Source: JANSXG01 sp024743075
GTDB taxonomy: Bacteria > Planctomycetota > Phycisphaerae > Phycisphaerales > UBA1924
Reading direction: 5' to 3'
Assembly (NCBI GenBank): GCA_042140185.1
Contig: CP159477.1
Coordinates: forward strand, 62,001-126,000
DNA: 64,000 nucleotides
How positions within the stretch are numbered: position 1 is the stretch's first letter; every line of letters begins with the position of its first letter. This document shows positions 37,484-45,455 of this stretch, piece by piece. The notes under the pieces are model-generated. The model was not told the DNA's origin. It did not search any database and saw only the letters and a list, made by a program, of their open reading frames with translations. The translations under genes and the position numbers were made by a program.

Positions 37484-37647
37484 AGCCTCGGCCCTTCGGT
37501 CAGAGCAGAGGCGGGCTCCAGAACCTCAGCATCCGGCTGGGCGAGCGGGTCAACTCGCGCGAACCACCCGAGCACGATCATCAGCGCAGCGATGGGCAGA
37601 ACCGCAGCCCACATCACGAGGTGACGCTTGCGCTGCGAGCGGGTCAT
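37480..37647 (-). CDS. Small single-helix membrane protein of the Rieske module (55 aa)
   Basis: A short frame between the Rieske-fusion gene and the 71-residue membrane protein gene. It starts MTRSQRKRHL (basic, cytoplasmic), has one hydrophobic helix (about residues 11-27, MWAAVLPIAALMIVLGW), and ends with an acidic Pro-rich tail of about 25 residues. The start overlaps the upstream stop and the stop overlaps the downstream start, both as ATGA/TATGA overlaps. That tight coupling is my main evidence that it is real. It could be an assembly or stabilising subunit; that is inference. Confidence 0.6.
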   Translation of the reverse strand: MTRSQRKRHLVMWAAVLPIAALMIVLGWFARVDPLAQPDAEVLEPASALTEGPRL

Positions 37648-37859
37648 TCCGGTGCTCCAGCGCGCCCGAGCAACCGAGGCAAGAGCAGCGGCCAGACCGC
37701 GACGGCTCCGGGAAGCAGCAAGACGCGGACGTGCAGCGCCGAGGCTCGCAGAGTTTCATCGCGTCGCGGGGCCGAGCGCAGAGGATACGCCGCGCCGATC
37801 ACCACACCCGTCGCGGCGTACACCGCGAAGAGCACCACGATGATGGAAAGAAACTCCAT
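37644..37859 (-). CDS. Small membrane protein, first gene of the Rieske module (71 aa)
   Basis: A 71-residue protein with two hydrophobic segments: MEFLSIIVVLFAVYAATGVVIGAAYPL (about residues 1-27) and HVRVLLLPGAVAVWPLLLPRLL (about 43-64), joined by a basic loop (RSAPRRDE). This resembles the small two-helix subunits found with membrane redox complexes, but I do not recognise the family. It begins the four-gene minus-strand set and overlaps the next gene by 4 nt. Confidence 0.55.
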   Translation of the reverse strand: MEFLSIIVVLFAVYAATGVVIGAAYPLRSAPRRDETLRASALHVRVLLLPGAVAVWPLLLPRLLGRAGAPE

Positions 37860-37933
37860 ACGCGAGCCAATCTACCCGGCGATGGGTTTCTTCCCAAGAA
37901 GTCCGTGAAACTTCGGTGGACAGCGGAAGCGGC

Positions 37934-38749
37934 TTACGCCATCGCTCGCTGGAGCAGCTCGTTGACCTTGCCCCAGTTCACGATGTTGAAGAACGCGTCG
38001 ACGTACTCGGCACGCCGGTTCTGGTACTTGAGGTAGTAGGCGTGCTCCCAGACATCGATCCCCAGAAGGGGAACCACGCCGGTCATCATCAGGTTCTGCT
38101 GTTTCTCACCCTGGATGACGAGCAGGCGTCCGCCGGTGGGTTCGTAGACAAGCCAGCCCCAGCCGGAGGCCTCGACCGCCTTGGATGCCGCGCCGAAGTG
38201 GGTCTTGAAGCCGTCGAAGCCGCCGAAATCGCGGTTGATCATGCGCGCGATGGGGCCGCCGGGCTCGCCGCCGCCGCCCTTGCCGGCGGGGGCCATGGTC
38301 TGCCAGAAGATCGCGTGGTTGACGTGGCCGGAGCCGTGGAAGGAAAGCTCGCGCGACCAGTGCTTGATCAGTCCCGCGTCACCGGTCCCCGAGCGGATGT
38401 CCGCCAGTTTGTCGAGTGCGCGGTTGAGGCCGTTCACATAGCCCTGATGGTGCTTGCTGTGGTGGATTTCCATGGTTTGGGCGTCGATCGAGGGCTCGAG
38501 CGCGTCGTAGCTGTAGGGGAGTTTCGGTAGGGCGTAGCGTCCGGTCTCTGGGTCGAAGCCGAGCTCTTCGTGCGTCAGAAGGGCCGGCACGGGCCGCTGG
38601 CCCCGACGGCTGCCGGTCCCGGGGCGATCGGCCGGTTGGCCAGCGGCGGAGGCGACCGCGCCGAGGCCGAGGGCTCCGAGCGTGCCCATCGCTGCGCGAC
38701 GGGTGAGGGTGGGATCGGTGGAAGTCTGGTTAAAAGCGTCGAGGGTCAT
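37934..38749 (-). CDS. Fe/Mn superoxide dismutase with Tat-type signal
   Basis: A 271-residue protein. The first 45 residues carry a twin-arginine-like signal (TRRAAMGTLGALGLGAVASAAG), so it is probably exported folded. The enzyme part begins at ALPKLPYSYDALEP and has all metal ligands: His in MEIHHSKHHQGYVNGLN, His in GSGHVNHAIFW, and Asp/His in GIDVWEHAYYLKYQNRRAEY. It removes superoxide outside the cytoplasm. Metal choice (Fe or Mn) is not certain. AAGGA precedes the start. It diverges from the MoxR-Bat operon, another stress-linked set. Confidence 0.93.
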   Translation of the reverse strand: MTLDAFNQTSTDPTLTRRAAMGTLGALGLGAVASAAGQPADRPGTGSRRGQRPVPALLTHEELGFDPETGRYALPKLPYSYDALEPSIDAQTMEIHHSKHHQGYVNGLNRALDKLADIRSGTGDAGLIKHWSRELSFHGSGHVNHAIFWQTMAPAGKGGGGEPGGPIARMINRDFGGFDGFKTHFGAASKAVEASGWGWLVYEPTGGRLLVIQGEKQQNLMMTGVVPLLGIDVWEHAYYLKYQNRRAEYVDAFFNIVNWGKVNELLQRAMA

Positions 38750-38923
38750 GGTCAGTCCTTTCTTTCCTTGCTTTCATGGGCGTGCGCGTGGGCACGCGAT
38801 GAGACGGTAGGCACAGAGAGCTTATGACGCCCGGACGCAGCCGCTGAGGCCGGAAGCGGTAGAGTGTGGGCCGAGCAGAGGGTCCGGTGATCGGTATCTG
38901 TTTGCAGGGAGGATGCAACGCCA

Positions 38924-39967
38924 ATGTCATCAGTGGAAAACGGCTCGACGAGCGTCGCGGAGCACGTGGACAGCGTGACGCGCGAGGTTGCGCGGGTGTC
39001 CCAGCCGATTGCCTCGCTCATCGACGCGGTCGGCAAGGTGGTCGTCGGACAGCGCGAGATGGTCGAGGGGCTGATCATCGGCATGCTCTGCGACGGGCAT
39101 GTGCTGCTGGAGGGCGTCCCCGGTCTGGCGAAGACTTTGACGGTCTCGACGCTGGCCTCGGCGATCCACGCCGACTTCAAGCGCATCCAGTTCACGCCCG
39201 ACCTGCTCCCGGCCGACCTGCTCGGCACCCTGATCTACAGCCCGAAGGACGGCACGTTCACGCCCCGGCGGGGCCCGATCTTCACCAACATCGTGCTGGC
39301 GGACGAGATCAACCGCGCGCCGGCCAAGGTGCAGTCGGCCCTGCTCGAATCGATGCAGGAACGCCAGGTCACGATCGGTGACACGACGTACCCGCTGCCC
39401 AGCCCGTTCCTGGTGCTGGCGACGCAGAACCCGATTGAGCAGGAGGGGACGTACCCGCTTCCGGAAGCTCAGGTCGACCGGTTCATGTTGAAACTGCGGG
39501 TGGGGTATCCGAGCCGTGAAGAAGAACGACTGGTGCTGGACCGGATGGCGGCGATCGCCGCGAAGGACCCGTCGACGACGGTCAGCACGGTCGTCACGCC
39601 GGACCAGATCGTCGAGGCGCGGTCGGTGGTGGACCGAGTGCACGTTGAAGAGCCGGTGAAGGACTACATCGTAGACCTGATCCACGCCTCGCGCGAAACG
39701 CGGGAACTGGAGCCGTTGCCCGACGGCACGAAGCTGGATCGCCTGATCGAGTTCGGCGCGTCGCCGCGAGCGACGATCGCCCTGCTCAGAGCCGCCAAGG
39801 CCCACGCCTTTCTTGACGGTCGAGGGTACGTGACGCCAGACGATGTGAAAGCCGTCGCGTTGCCCGTGCTGCGTCACCGAATTGTCCTGTCCTACGAGGC
39901 CGAGGCTCGCGGCCTGAGCTCCGACGGTCTCGTCTCGATGCTGCTCGGGCGAATCGCCGTGCCTTGA
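38924..39967 (+). CDS. MoxR-family AAA+ ATPase
   Basis: A 347-residue MoxR ATPase (AAA_3). Visible: VVVGQREMVEGLIIGMLCDGHVLLEGVPGLAKT (Walker A GVPGLAKT), the arm FKRIQFTPDLLPADLLG, Walker B TNIVLADEINRAPAKVQSALLESMQERQVTI, sensor 1 ATQNPIEQEGTYPLPEAQVDRFM and the C-terminal lid. MoxR proteins act as chaperones that insert cofactors or remodel VWA-domain proteins. The genes that follow encode DUF58 and VWA proteins, its usual partners. The ATG at 38924 follows GGGAGGA; the start overlaps nothing, so this is the operon head. Confidence 0.95.
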   Translation: MSSVENGSTSVAEHVDSVTREVARVSQPIASLIDAVGKVVVGQREMVEGLIIGMLCDGHVLLEGVPGLAKTLTVSTLASAIHADFKRIQFTPDLLPADLLGTLIYSPKDGTFTPRRGPIFTNIVLADEINRAPAKVQSALLESMQERQVTIGDTTYPLPSPFLVLATQNPIEQEGTYPLPEAQVDRFMLKLRVGYPSREEERLVLDRMAAIAAKDPSTTVSTVVTPDQIVEARSVVDRVHVEEPVKDYIVDLIHASRETRELEPLPDGTKLDRLIEFGASPRATIALLRAAKAHAFLDGRGYVTPDDVKAVALPVLRHRIVLSYEAEARGLSSDGLVSMLLGRIAVP

Positions 39968-40932
39968 TCAACGTGAGCGTGACGCGAGGAGGGGACACCG
40001 CACCGATGGTGATGCTGCCCGATGATCTCATCCAGTACGTGAACCGGATCGAACTCCAAAGCCGCAAGGTCGCGGATTCAGTGTTCAGCGGTGCGTACAG
40101 CTCGGCGTTCAAGGGCCGCGGGGTGGAGTTCGCCGACGTTCGCGCGTACCAGCCCGGCGATGATGTGCGCACGATCGACTGGAACGTGACCGCTCGAACC
40201 GGCATGCCGTTCGTAAAGCAGTTCGTGGAAGAGCGCGAGCTGACGCTTATGCTCGTGGTCGATGTCTCGCCATCGACACGGTTTGGTTCTGGGCGACAGA
40301 CCAAACTGGAGGTCGCGTCGCACATCGCCGGCGTGCTCGGTCTCGCGGCGGTCAGGAGCAACGATCGCGTCGGGCTGATCGCGCTGGATCGCGGCATAGA
40401 GACCGTAGTCCCGGCTCGGAAGGGCAGACGCCATACGCTGCGTTGTGTGCGACAGATCCTTGAGCGGTCCTCACGTCGAGTGACTCGAACCGATCCCCGA
40501 CATACGGACCTCGCCGGCGCAATTGAACGGCTTTCCCAGGTGCTTCGCCGGCGGGCGCTCGTCGTCATCGTCTCGGATTTTCTGACAGGGCTCGCGCCCG
40601 AGCACTTGCCTGGCTCCACGCTCGAACGAGCTGTTCAGCAGATCGCCCGGCGAAACGACTTGATCGTCGCCCATCTGCAGGACCAGCGCGAGCAGCGCCT
40701 GCTCCGGAGCGGCCTGATCGAAGTGATCGATCTTGAGACACGTCGACACCGACTGGTGGATACGTCCAGCCAACGGGTACGCGACGCCTTCGAGCGTGAA
40801 TCGTCCGACTTGGAGCGAGCGGTCTCTGACTTGACCACCGGTGCGGGTGCGCAGTTCCTACCGGTGTACACCGACCGGGCGTGGGCGGAGGCGATGGTCG
40901 AACTGTTCCGTGCGAGGGAGCGTCGGCGATGA
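39964..40932 (+). CDS. DUF58 protein (VWA-like) of the MoxR/Bat operon
   Basis: A 322-residue DUF58 protein with the signature GRGVEFADVRAYQPGDDVRTIDWNVTART and the VWA-like core LTLMLVVDVSPSTRFGS, in which the metal-site motif is DVSPST, followed by RALVVIVSDFL. The function of DUF58 is not settled; it is almost always coded after moxR. The TTG start at 39964 overlaps the moxR stop by 4 nt; an ATG at 40006 is an alternative. The stop overlaps the next gene. Confidence 0.9.
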   Translation: MINVSVTRGGDTAPMVMLPDDLIQYVNRIELQSRKVADSVFSGAYSSAFKGRGVEFADVRAYQPGDDVRTIDWNVTARTGMPFVKQFVEERELTLMLVVDVSPSTRFGSGRQTKLEVASHIAGVLGLAAVRSNDRVGLIALDRGIETVVPARKGRRHTLRCVRQILERSSRRVTRTDPRHTDLAGAIERLSQVLRRRALVVIVSDFLTGLAPEHLPGSTLERAVQQIARRNDLIVAHLQDQREQRLLRSGLIEVIDLETRRHRLVDTSSQRVRDAFERESSDLERAVSDLTTGAGAQFLPVYTDRAWAEAMVELFRARERRR

Positions 40933-41955
40933 GGCGGTCCCTCGTGAGGATGGCCGGTGCGCTGGTGCTGTGGGCGGTTCTCCCCGTGTCGGGTCAGCCC
41001 GGCTCGATGGATCCGGAGAGCGAGCCGACGCTCTCTGCGTCCGATGCCCGCGCGAGCGCGATCGCATGGCTCGAGCTCCCCGGCGGTCGGCTGGAACTGC
41101 TCGGTCGCTTCGAAGGCGTCGTCGAAGTACGGGCCGATGCAGGCGTACGTATCGACAACTGGTCTATCGATGACGCGATGGGCGATTCGATGCTGGTCAC
41201 CGTGCTCGATGCGAATCCATTGGAGCGCCGAGAGCTCGGCGATTGGTACGGTCGGTACGAAGTGATCGTCGAGCCGCTGGTCGATGGGCAAGTCACGGTC
41301 GGACCGCTGATGCTGACATACCTGGTCGATCCGGACCCCGAAGCTGACCCGACGCAATTGCAACCGGAGCGCGTGCGACTGATGTCGGGCTCTCTCGAGA
41401 TCGAGGTGGCCAGCCCCGGGGCGCGGTCCCGGACACACCGGCGCCGGCGAAGGACCCGGTCGAGGCCGATCGGGCGTTCGCGTGGCGGTCGGTGCTGATT
41501 GTGGGCGCGTCGGTCGGTGTGGTCGGGCCGGTGGTGATGGCGCTGGTGCTGGCTGCTCGTTCGACGACGCGCCGGCGTCGCGAGGACGCGCCGCTGGAAT
41601 GCCTGGCCGAACTCGAGGCGTTGGAACGGGTGGTGCGCGCCTCGGATGGTGTGACGGCCCGCGTCGATGGCGCATCGGTCGCGGGTGAAGCGTTCGCGAG
41701 CGTTCGCACGATGCTCGACCGGGTCTTCCAACTCAGCACGATGTCGCGATCGGGGCCGGAACTGCTGCGTGATGATCGGCTGCGATCAGTGCTGTCGGTT
41801 GATGGCTACGAGCACCTGCGCGCGCTGGTCGAGCGCGGCGAGGCGTCCCGGTTCGCGGGGCAGTCGCTCGAGCGCGACCGCGCCATCGAACTGATCGAAA
41901 GTGCCAAGCGGATCGCGCGGGCGGTCCGGCGCAGCGGAGGGGTGGGGCGCAATGA
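40929..41955 (+). CDS. Exported or membrane-anchored Bat-operon protein of unknown function, two apparent frameshifts
   Basis: A signal peptide (about residues 7-22) precedes a beta-rich periplasmic domain of about 130 residues, then one membrane helix (SVLIVGASVGVVGPVVMALVLAAR) and a cytoplasmic helical tail of about 120 residues (LECLAELEALERVVRASD, FASVRTMLDRVFQLSTM, YEHLRALVERGEASRF). The layout resembles the C-terminal half of BatD and DUF4381 proteins, which cap VWA operons. The frame breaks at 41418-41421 (GGGG before CGC), and a second break at 41944-41947 is inferred because adding one G there creates a stop overlapping the BatA start as ATGA. Repaired length is 342 residues. Confidence 0.65.
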
Positions 41956-43007
41956 TCGACCTGCTGCTGCGCATCAAGTTCGAGAACAGCTGGGTGCTGT
42001 GGTTTTTACTGGTTGTGCCCCTCGTGCTGGTGTGGTCGCTGCTGCTGCGTCGACGGGCGATCGGGTTTTCCGCGGTGGACCGCGCGACGCGAATCCAGCC
42101 CGGTTGGCGCGAAAGGATGCTTTGGGTACCGGTCGTGATCCGGTGCGTCGCGATCGCGGCGATCGTCGCCGCCGCGTCGCGCCCCCAGTTGGGTGTCGGC
42201 AAGGAGCGCACGGTAACCAAGGGCGTGGCGATCATGATGGTGCTGGATCGTTCGCTCTCGATGCAAAGGCCTATGGACTACGCCGGGGAACGGGTGAGCC
42301 GTCTCACCGGTGTAAAGCGTGTGTTTTCCGATTTCGTCGTCGGCAACCGTGATAACGGAGGGTCGCTGCCGGGACGCGACGGCGACCTGATCGGACTGGT
42401 CGGGTTCGGATCGTTCGCCGAGACGTACTGCCCGTTGGTGCGTGAGTACCCGCCGCTGATCGAAGCCACGGATCAGATGGACTATGCTCGCGGCAGGACC
42501 GACGCGGGCACCGCAGTCGGAGACGCGATCGCGCTCGCAGCCGCCCGGCTCAAGTCAGCCGAAGAACAGCTCCAGCGATTCGACGACGTCAACGCAACGG
42601 AAGGTGATCCGGAATTCGAGATCGCCTCGAAGGTCATCATCCTGCTCACCGACGGTGAACAGAACGCCGGCGAGCGGAACCCGCTTGAAGGCGCCGCGAT
42701 CGCCAAGGAGTGGGGCATCAAGATCTATACCATCGGTCTCGGGTCCAGCGGCGGTCTCTTCGGCAGCCGCGGGTCCACCGTGCTGCCGCGCGTGGCCGAA
42801 CTGACCGGCGGCAAGCACTTCGACACCGCCGACGGAGACGGCCTGCAGGGCGTCTACGCGGAGATCAACGCCCTTGAGCCGACCGAGATCGAGCGCGTCG
42901 AGTTCGCGTCGTATCGAGAGTGGTACCACGTCGGGGCTCTCATCGCGCTCGGGCTGATCGCCGTTGACTCGCTGCTGAACTGGGTCGTTCTGCGGAGGGC
43001 GATCTGA
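41952..43007 (+). CDS. batA: BatA-like VWA-domain membrane protein
   Basis: A 351-residue aerotolerance protein. Two N-terminal helices (about residues 14-33 and 56-76) flank a short basic loop. A VWA domain follows with the metal site intact: MMVLDRSLSMQ (DxSxS), a Thr in RTDAGTAVGDAI, and VIILLTDGEQNAG (Asp). A C-terminal helix (GALIALGLIAVDSLLNWVVL) completes the BatA/BatB layout. A roughly 20-residue insertion (GNRDNGGSLPGRDGD) lies after the second VWA helix. BatA forms inner-membrane complexes with BatB to BatE. The exact role in oxygen tolerance is unresolved in the literature I know. Confidence 0.9.
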   Translation: MIDLLLRIKFENSWVLWFLLVVPLVLVWSLLLRRRAIGFSAVDRATRIQPGWRERMLWVPVVIRCVAIAAIVAAASRPQLGVGKERTVTKGVAIMMVLDRSLSMQRPMDYAGERVSRLTGVKRVFSDFVVGNRDNGGSLPGRDGDLIGLVGFGSFAETYCPLVREYPPLIEATDQMDYARGRTDAGTAVGDAIALAAARLKSAEEQLQRFDDVNATEGDPEFEIASKVIILLTDGEQNAGERNPLEGAAIAKEWGIKIYTIGLGSSGGLFGSRGSTVLPRVAELTGGKHFDTADGDGLQGVYAEINALEPTEIERVEFASYREWYHVGALIALGLIAVDSLLNWVVLRRAI

Positions 43008-44008
43008 TGCGCCTGATGCACAGCGGCTGGCTCGAGTGGCTATGGCTGCTTCCGGTGATGCTTGGATTGCTCGCCTGGGCGGTCACCACCGCCCGGATGG
43101 CACGACTCCGCTTCGTCTCGAACGATGCCGCGAAGCGACTCGCGAGCCCGTTCGGGCTCACGCGGGCGGTTGCACGCGTCGTGCTCCTGAGCATCGGGGT
43201 CGTGGCGGTCGTGATGGCGCTCGCCCGCCCCGTCGATCAGGCCCGATCCGCGCCGGTGTTGACCTATGGGCGTGATGTGTGCTTCGTGATCGATGTCTCA
43301 CGATCAATGCTGGCCGAAGATCTGACTCCGAATCGGCTGGATCGGTCAAAGCTTTGGATCAAGGACGCGCTCGGTGTTCTCTCGGGTGATCGGGTGGCGC
43401 TGGTGGCGTTCGCCGGCGACGCGAGGGTCATCTGTCCTCTCACACACGACTACGGATTCTTCGCGACGGTCGTAGACGACCTGCGACCGGAAACGGTCAT
43501 GTCCGGCGGCACGCTGATCGGCGACGCCATGCGGACCGCACTCGACCGGGTGTTCCTCGATGAAGACGCCGCGCGGTTCCAGGACATCATCCTGATCACC
43601 GACGGCGAAGATCAGGGCAGCCTTCCGGTCGCCGCGGCCGAGGCGCTGGGCAAGCGAGACGTGCGGTTGATCGCGCTCGGGATCGGTGACCCGGCCGAGG
43701 GTGCTCGCATCCCGATCACCCAGAACAACGAGCTTCAGTACATGACCGATTCCGATGGAGAGGTCGTCGTCAGCCGACTCGACGAGCAAACCCTGCGTGA
43801 TATGGCCGCCCAGACACCAGGAGGCCGGTACTACTCGGTTCGGACCGGAGATGTCCGGCTCGACGAGATCTATCGCACCCTGATCGGCGAGGCCGAACAG
43901 CGGGTGCTGCAGACTACGGATACCGTGGTCTATCGTGAATGGTTTCCGATGCTGCTCGGCCTTTCGGCGATGGCTCTCGCGGTGGAGGTGCTCCTTGGTC
44001 GACGCTGA
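43007..44008 (+). CDS. batB: BatB-like VWA-domain membrane protein
   Basis: A 333-residue paralogue of the preceding protein: two N-terminal helices, VWA core with VCFVIDVSRSMLAEDLTPNRL (the DVSRSM motif plus the segment typical of BatB), VMSGGTLIGDAM (Thr), IILITDGEDQGSLP, and a C-terminal helix (MLLGLSAMALAVEVLLG). The start codon shares one base with the BatA stop. Metal-site residues are all present. Confidence 0.9.
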   Translation: MRLMHSGWLEWLWLLPVMLGLLAWAVTTARMARLRFVSNDAAKRLASPFGLTRAVARVVLLSIGVVAVVMALARPVDQARSAPVLTYGRDVCFVIDVSRSMLAEDLTPNRLDRSKLWIKDALGVLSGDRVALVAFAGDARVICPLTHDYGFFATVVDDLRPETVMSGGTLIGDAMRTALDRVFLDEDAARFQDIILITDGEDQGSLPVAAAEALGKRDVRLIALGIGDPAEGARIPITQNNELQYMTDSDGEVVVSRLDEQTLRDMAAQTPGGRYYSVRTGDVRLDEIYRTLIGEAEQRVLQTTDTVVYREWFPMLLGLSAMALAVEVLLGRR

Positions 44009-45455
44009 ACGGTTCATTCTGATGCTCGCCCTCATCGTTGCGCCGCCCATCGTGGTCGTCGGTCAGGACGCCGGAGGGCTGCGCGAGCGACTTTCGTCCG
44101 GTGACGGATCGTTGATGCCCGGCGGGATGCCGGGCCTCGATGGGCTGCCCTTCAATATCCCCGGGCTTGGCGGCCCGAACGCCGAAGCAGCAACGCCGGT
44201 CGCGCCGGTTGAGCCATCGGCCGAGGCTCTCGCTCTTCTCCGCGAGAAACTTGACCAGCCGATGTCGCTCGTGTCGCTCGGTCTGGGTTGGTTGGCAGTC
44301 GAGCGATACGTCGATGCGGCAGAGGCTTTCGACACGCTCCGTGAACGCCATCCGGACATGGCGGCCTTGGCGCTCTACAACGAGGGTTGTGTGCACTACG
44401 CCGCCGGCGACCGGGCGCTCGCCGAGCAGTATTTTGAACGGGCGCTGGCCGAGCCGAACGCGTCGCGGATCCATCGCCTCGCAACCTTCAATCTGGGTTC
44501 AATCCGCATCGATCGCGTCTCGCACCGACGCGACGAGGTCCTTCCGGGCCTGGACCCGATCACGAACGCGTTGCAAGCCGGGCCGGAGCGGGCGTGGCAG
44601 GCTTACGCCGCGGCGGTCGAGCGTTCGATCCGCGATCTTTCGATCGCCTCATCGATGTTCCGGGCCTCACTTCTCGCCGACCCGAACGATCACGATGCCC
44701 TGCACAACCTGCGCTTCGCGCGGTCACAGATCGTTGAGCTCCGACGCGAGCGCGATGCGAAGCGGGTCGAGTTCGAGCAGTTCCTCACCGAGATCATCCA
44801 GCCGCAGGAGGCGTTGCAGAAGATCATGGAACTCTCCGAGCGACAGCGTGAACTCGCCGATGACACTCGGGAAGCGCGGCGGCTGCGTGAGACCCCGCGA
44901 TCGGAGCGAGTTCAGGAGATCCTGAGCGACCAGAAGCGCGTGACCGCCGAGACCGAGGACCTGCTCCGCCGACTCGACGCGATGGCCCGTCGCAGCGATG
45001 AACTGTTCGGTGAGCAGAACCCGCTGCTGGCCGGTTTGTTCGATCAGTTGCTCGGCACCGGGGCTGATGCCATCGCCGACGCCGTCGGAGCGCAGCGTTG
45101 GGCGGACTTCGAACTCCGCGGCGAGGAGTACGAAGCGGCGCAGGACCTGCAGATGCAGGCCCACGAGGATCTCCGCTCTATCATCGAGGACTTCGCTTCG
45201 CAGGTGGAGAACATCGAGGACCTGCTCAGGATGTTCGCGGAGCAGATGGAGCAGCAGGTGCAGCAACTCGAGCAGGACTTCGAGGGCCGGCCGCCACCGG
45301 AGGGAGGCGAAGAGCAGCGCGAAGTCGAGGGCCCGGTCGTTGAGGCGACCGACGACACCGCGCGCCGGATCCTCCAGAAAGAAGAAGGCGACATCCGACG
45401 GCGCGACGCGATCGAGCGCCGGCGCCAGCGCGACCGAGGGGAGAACGATTGGTGA
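43995..45455 (+). CDS. BatC-like TPR and coiled-coil protein
   Basis: The start is taken as TTG 43995, because GGAGGTG at 43984-43990 is well spaced and it gives a full signal/anchor helix (RFILMLALIVAPPIVVVGQ); ATG 44022 is the alternative. The 486-residue product has TPR-like repeats at about residues 85-235 (LGWLAVERYVDAAEAFDTLRERHPDMAALALYNEGCVHYAAGDRALAEQYFERAL). A long charged helical region rich in Gln/Glu/Arg follows to the end. BatC proteins combine a TPR with low-complexity charge, which fits. The start lies within the end of batB (overlap 14 nt). Confidence 0.75.
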   Translation: MVDAERFILMLALIVAPPIVVVGQDAGGLRERLSSGDGSLMPGGMPGLDGLPFNIPGLGGPNAEAATPVAPVEPSAEALALLREKLDQPMSLVSLGLGWLAVERYVDAAEAFDTLRERHPDMAALALYNEGCVHYAAGDRALAEQYFERALAEPNASRIHRLATFNLGSIRIDRVSHRRDEVLPGLDPITNALQAGPERAWQAYAAAVERSIRDLSIASSMFRASLLADPNDHDALHNLRFARSQIVELRRERDAKRVEFEQFLTEIIQPQEALQKIMELSERQRELADDTREARRLRETPRSERVQEILSDQKRVTAETEDLLRRLDAMARRSDELFGEQNPLLAGLFDQLLGTGADAIADAVGAQRWADFELRGEEYEAAQDLQMQAHEDLRSIIEDFASQVENIEDLLRMFAEQMEQQVQQLEQDFEGRPPPEGGEEQREVEGPVVEATDDTARRILQKEEGDIRRRDAIERRRQRDRGENDW

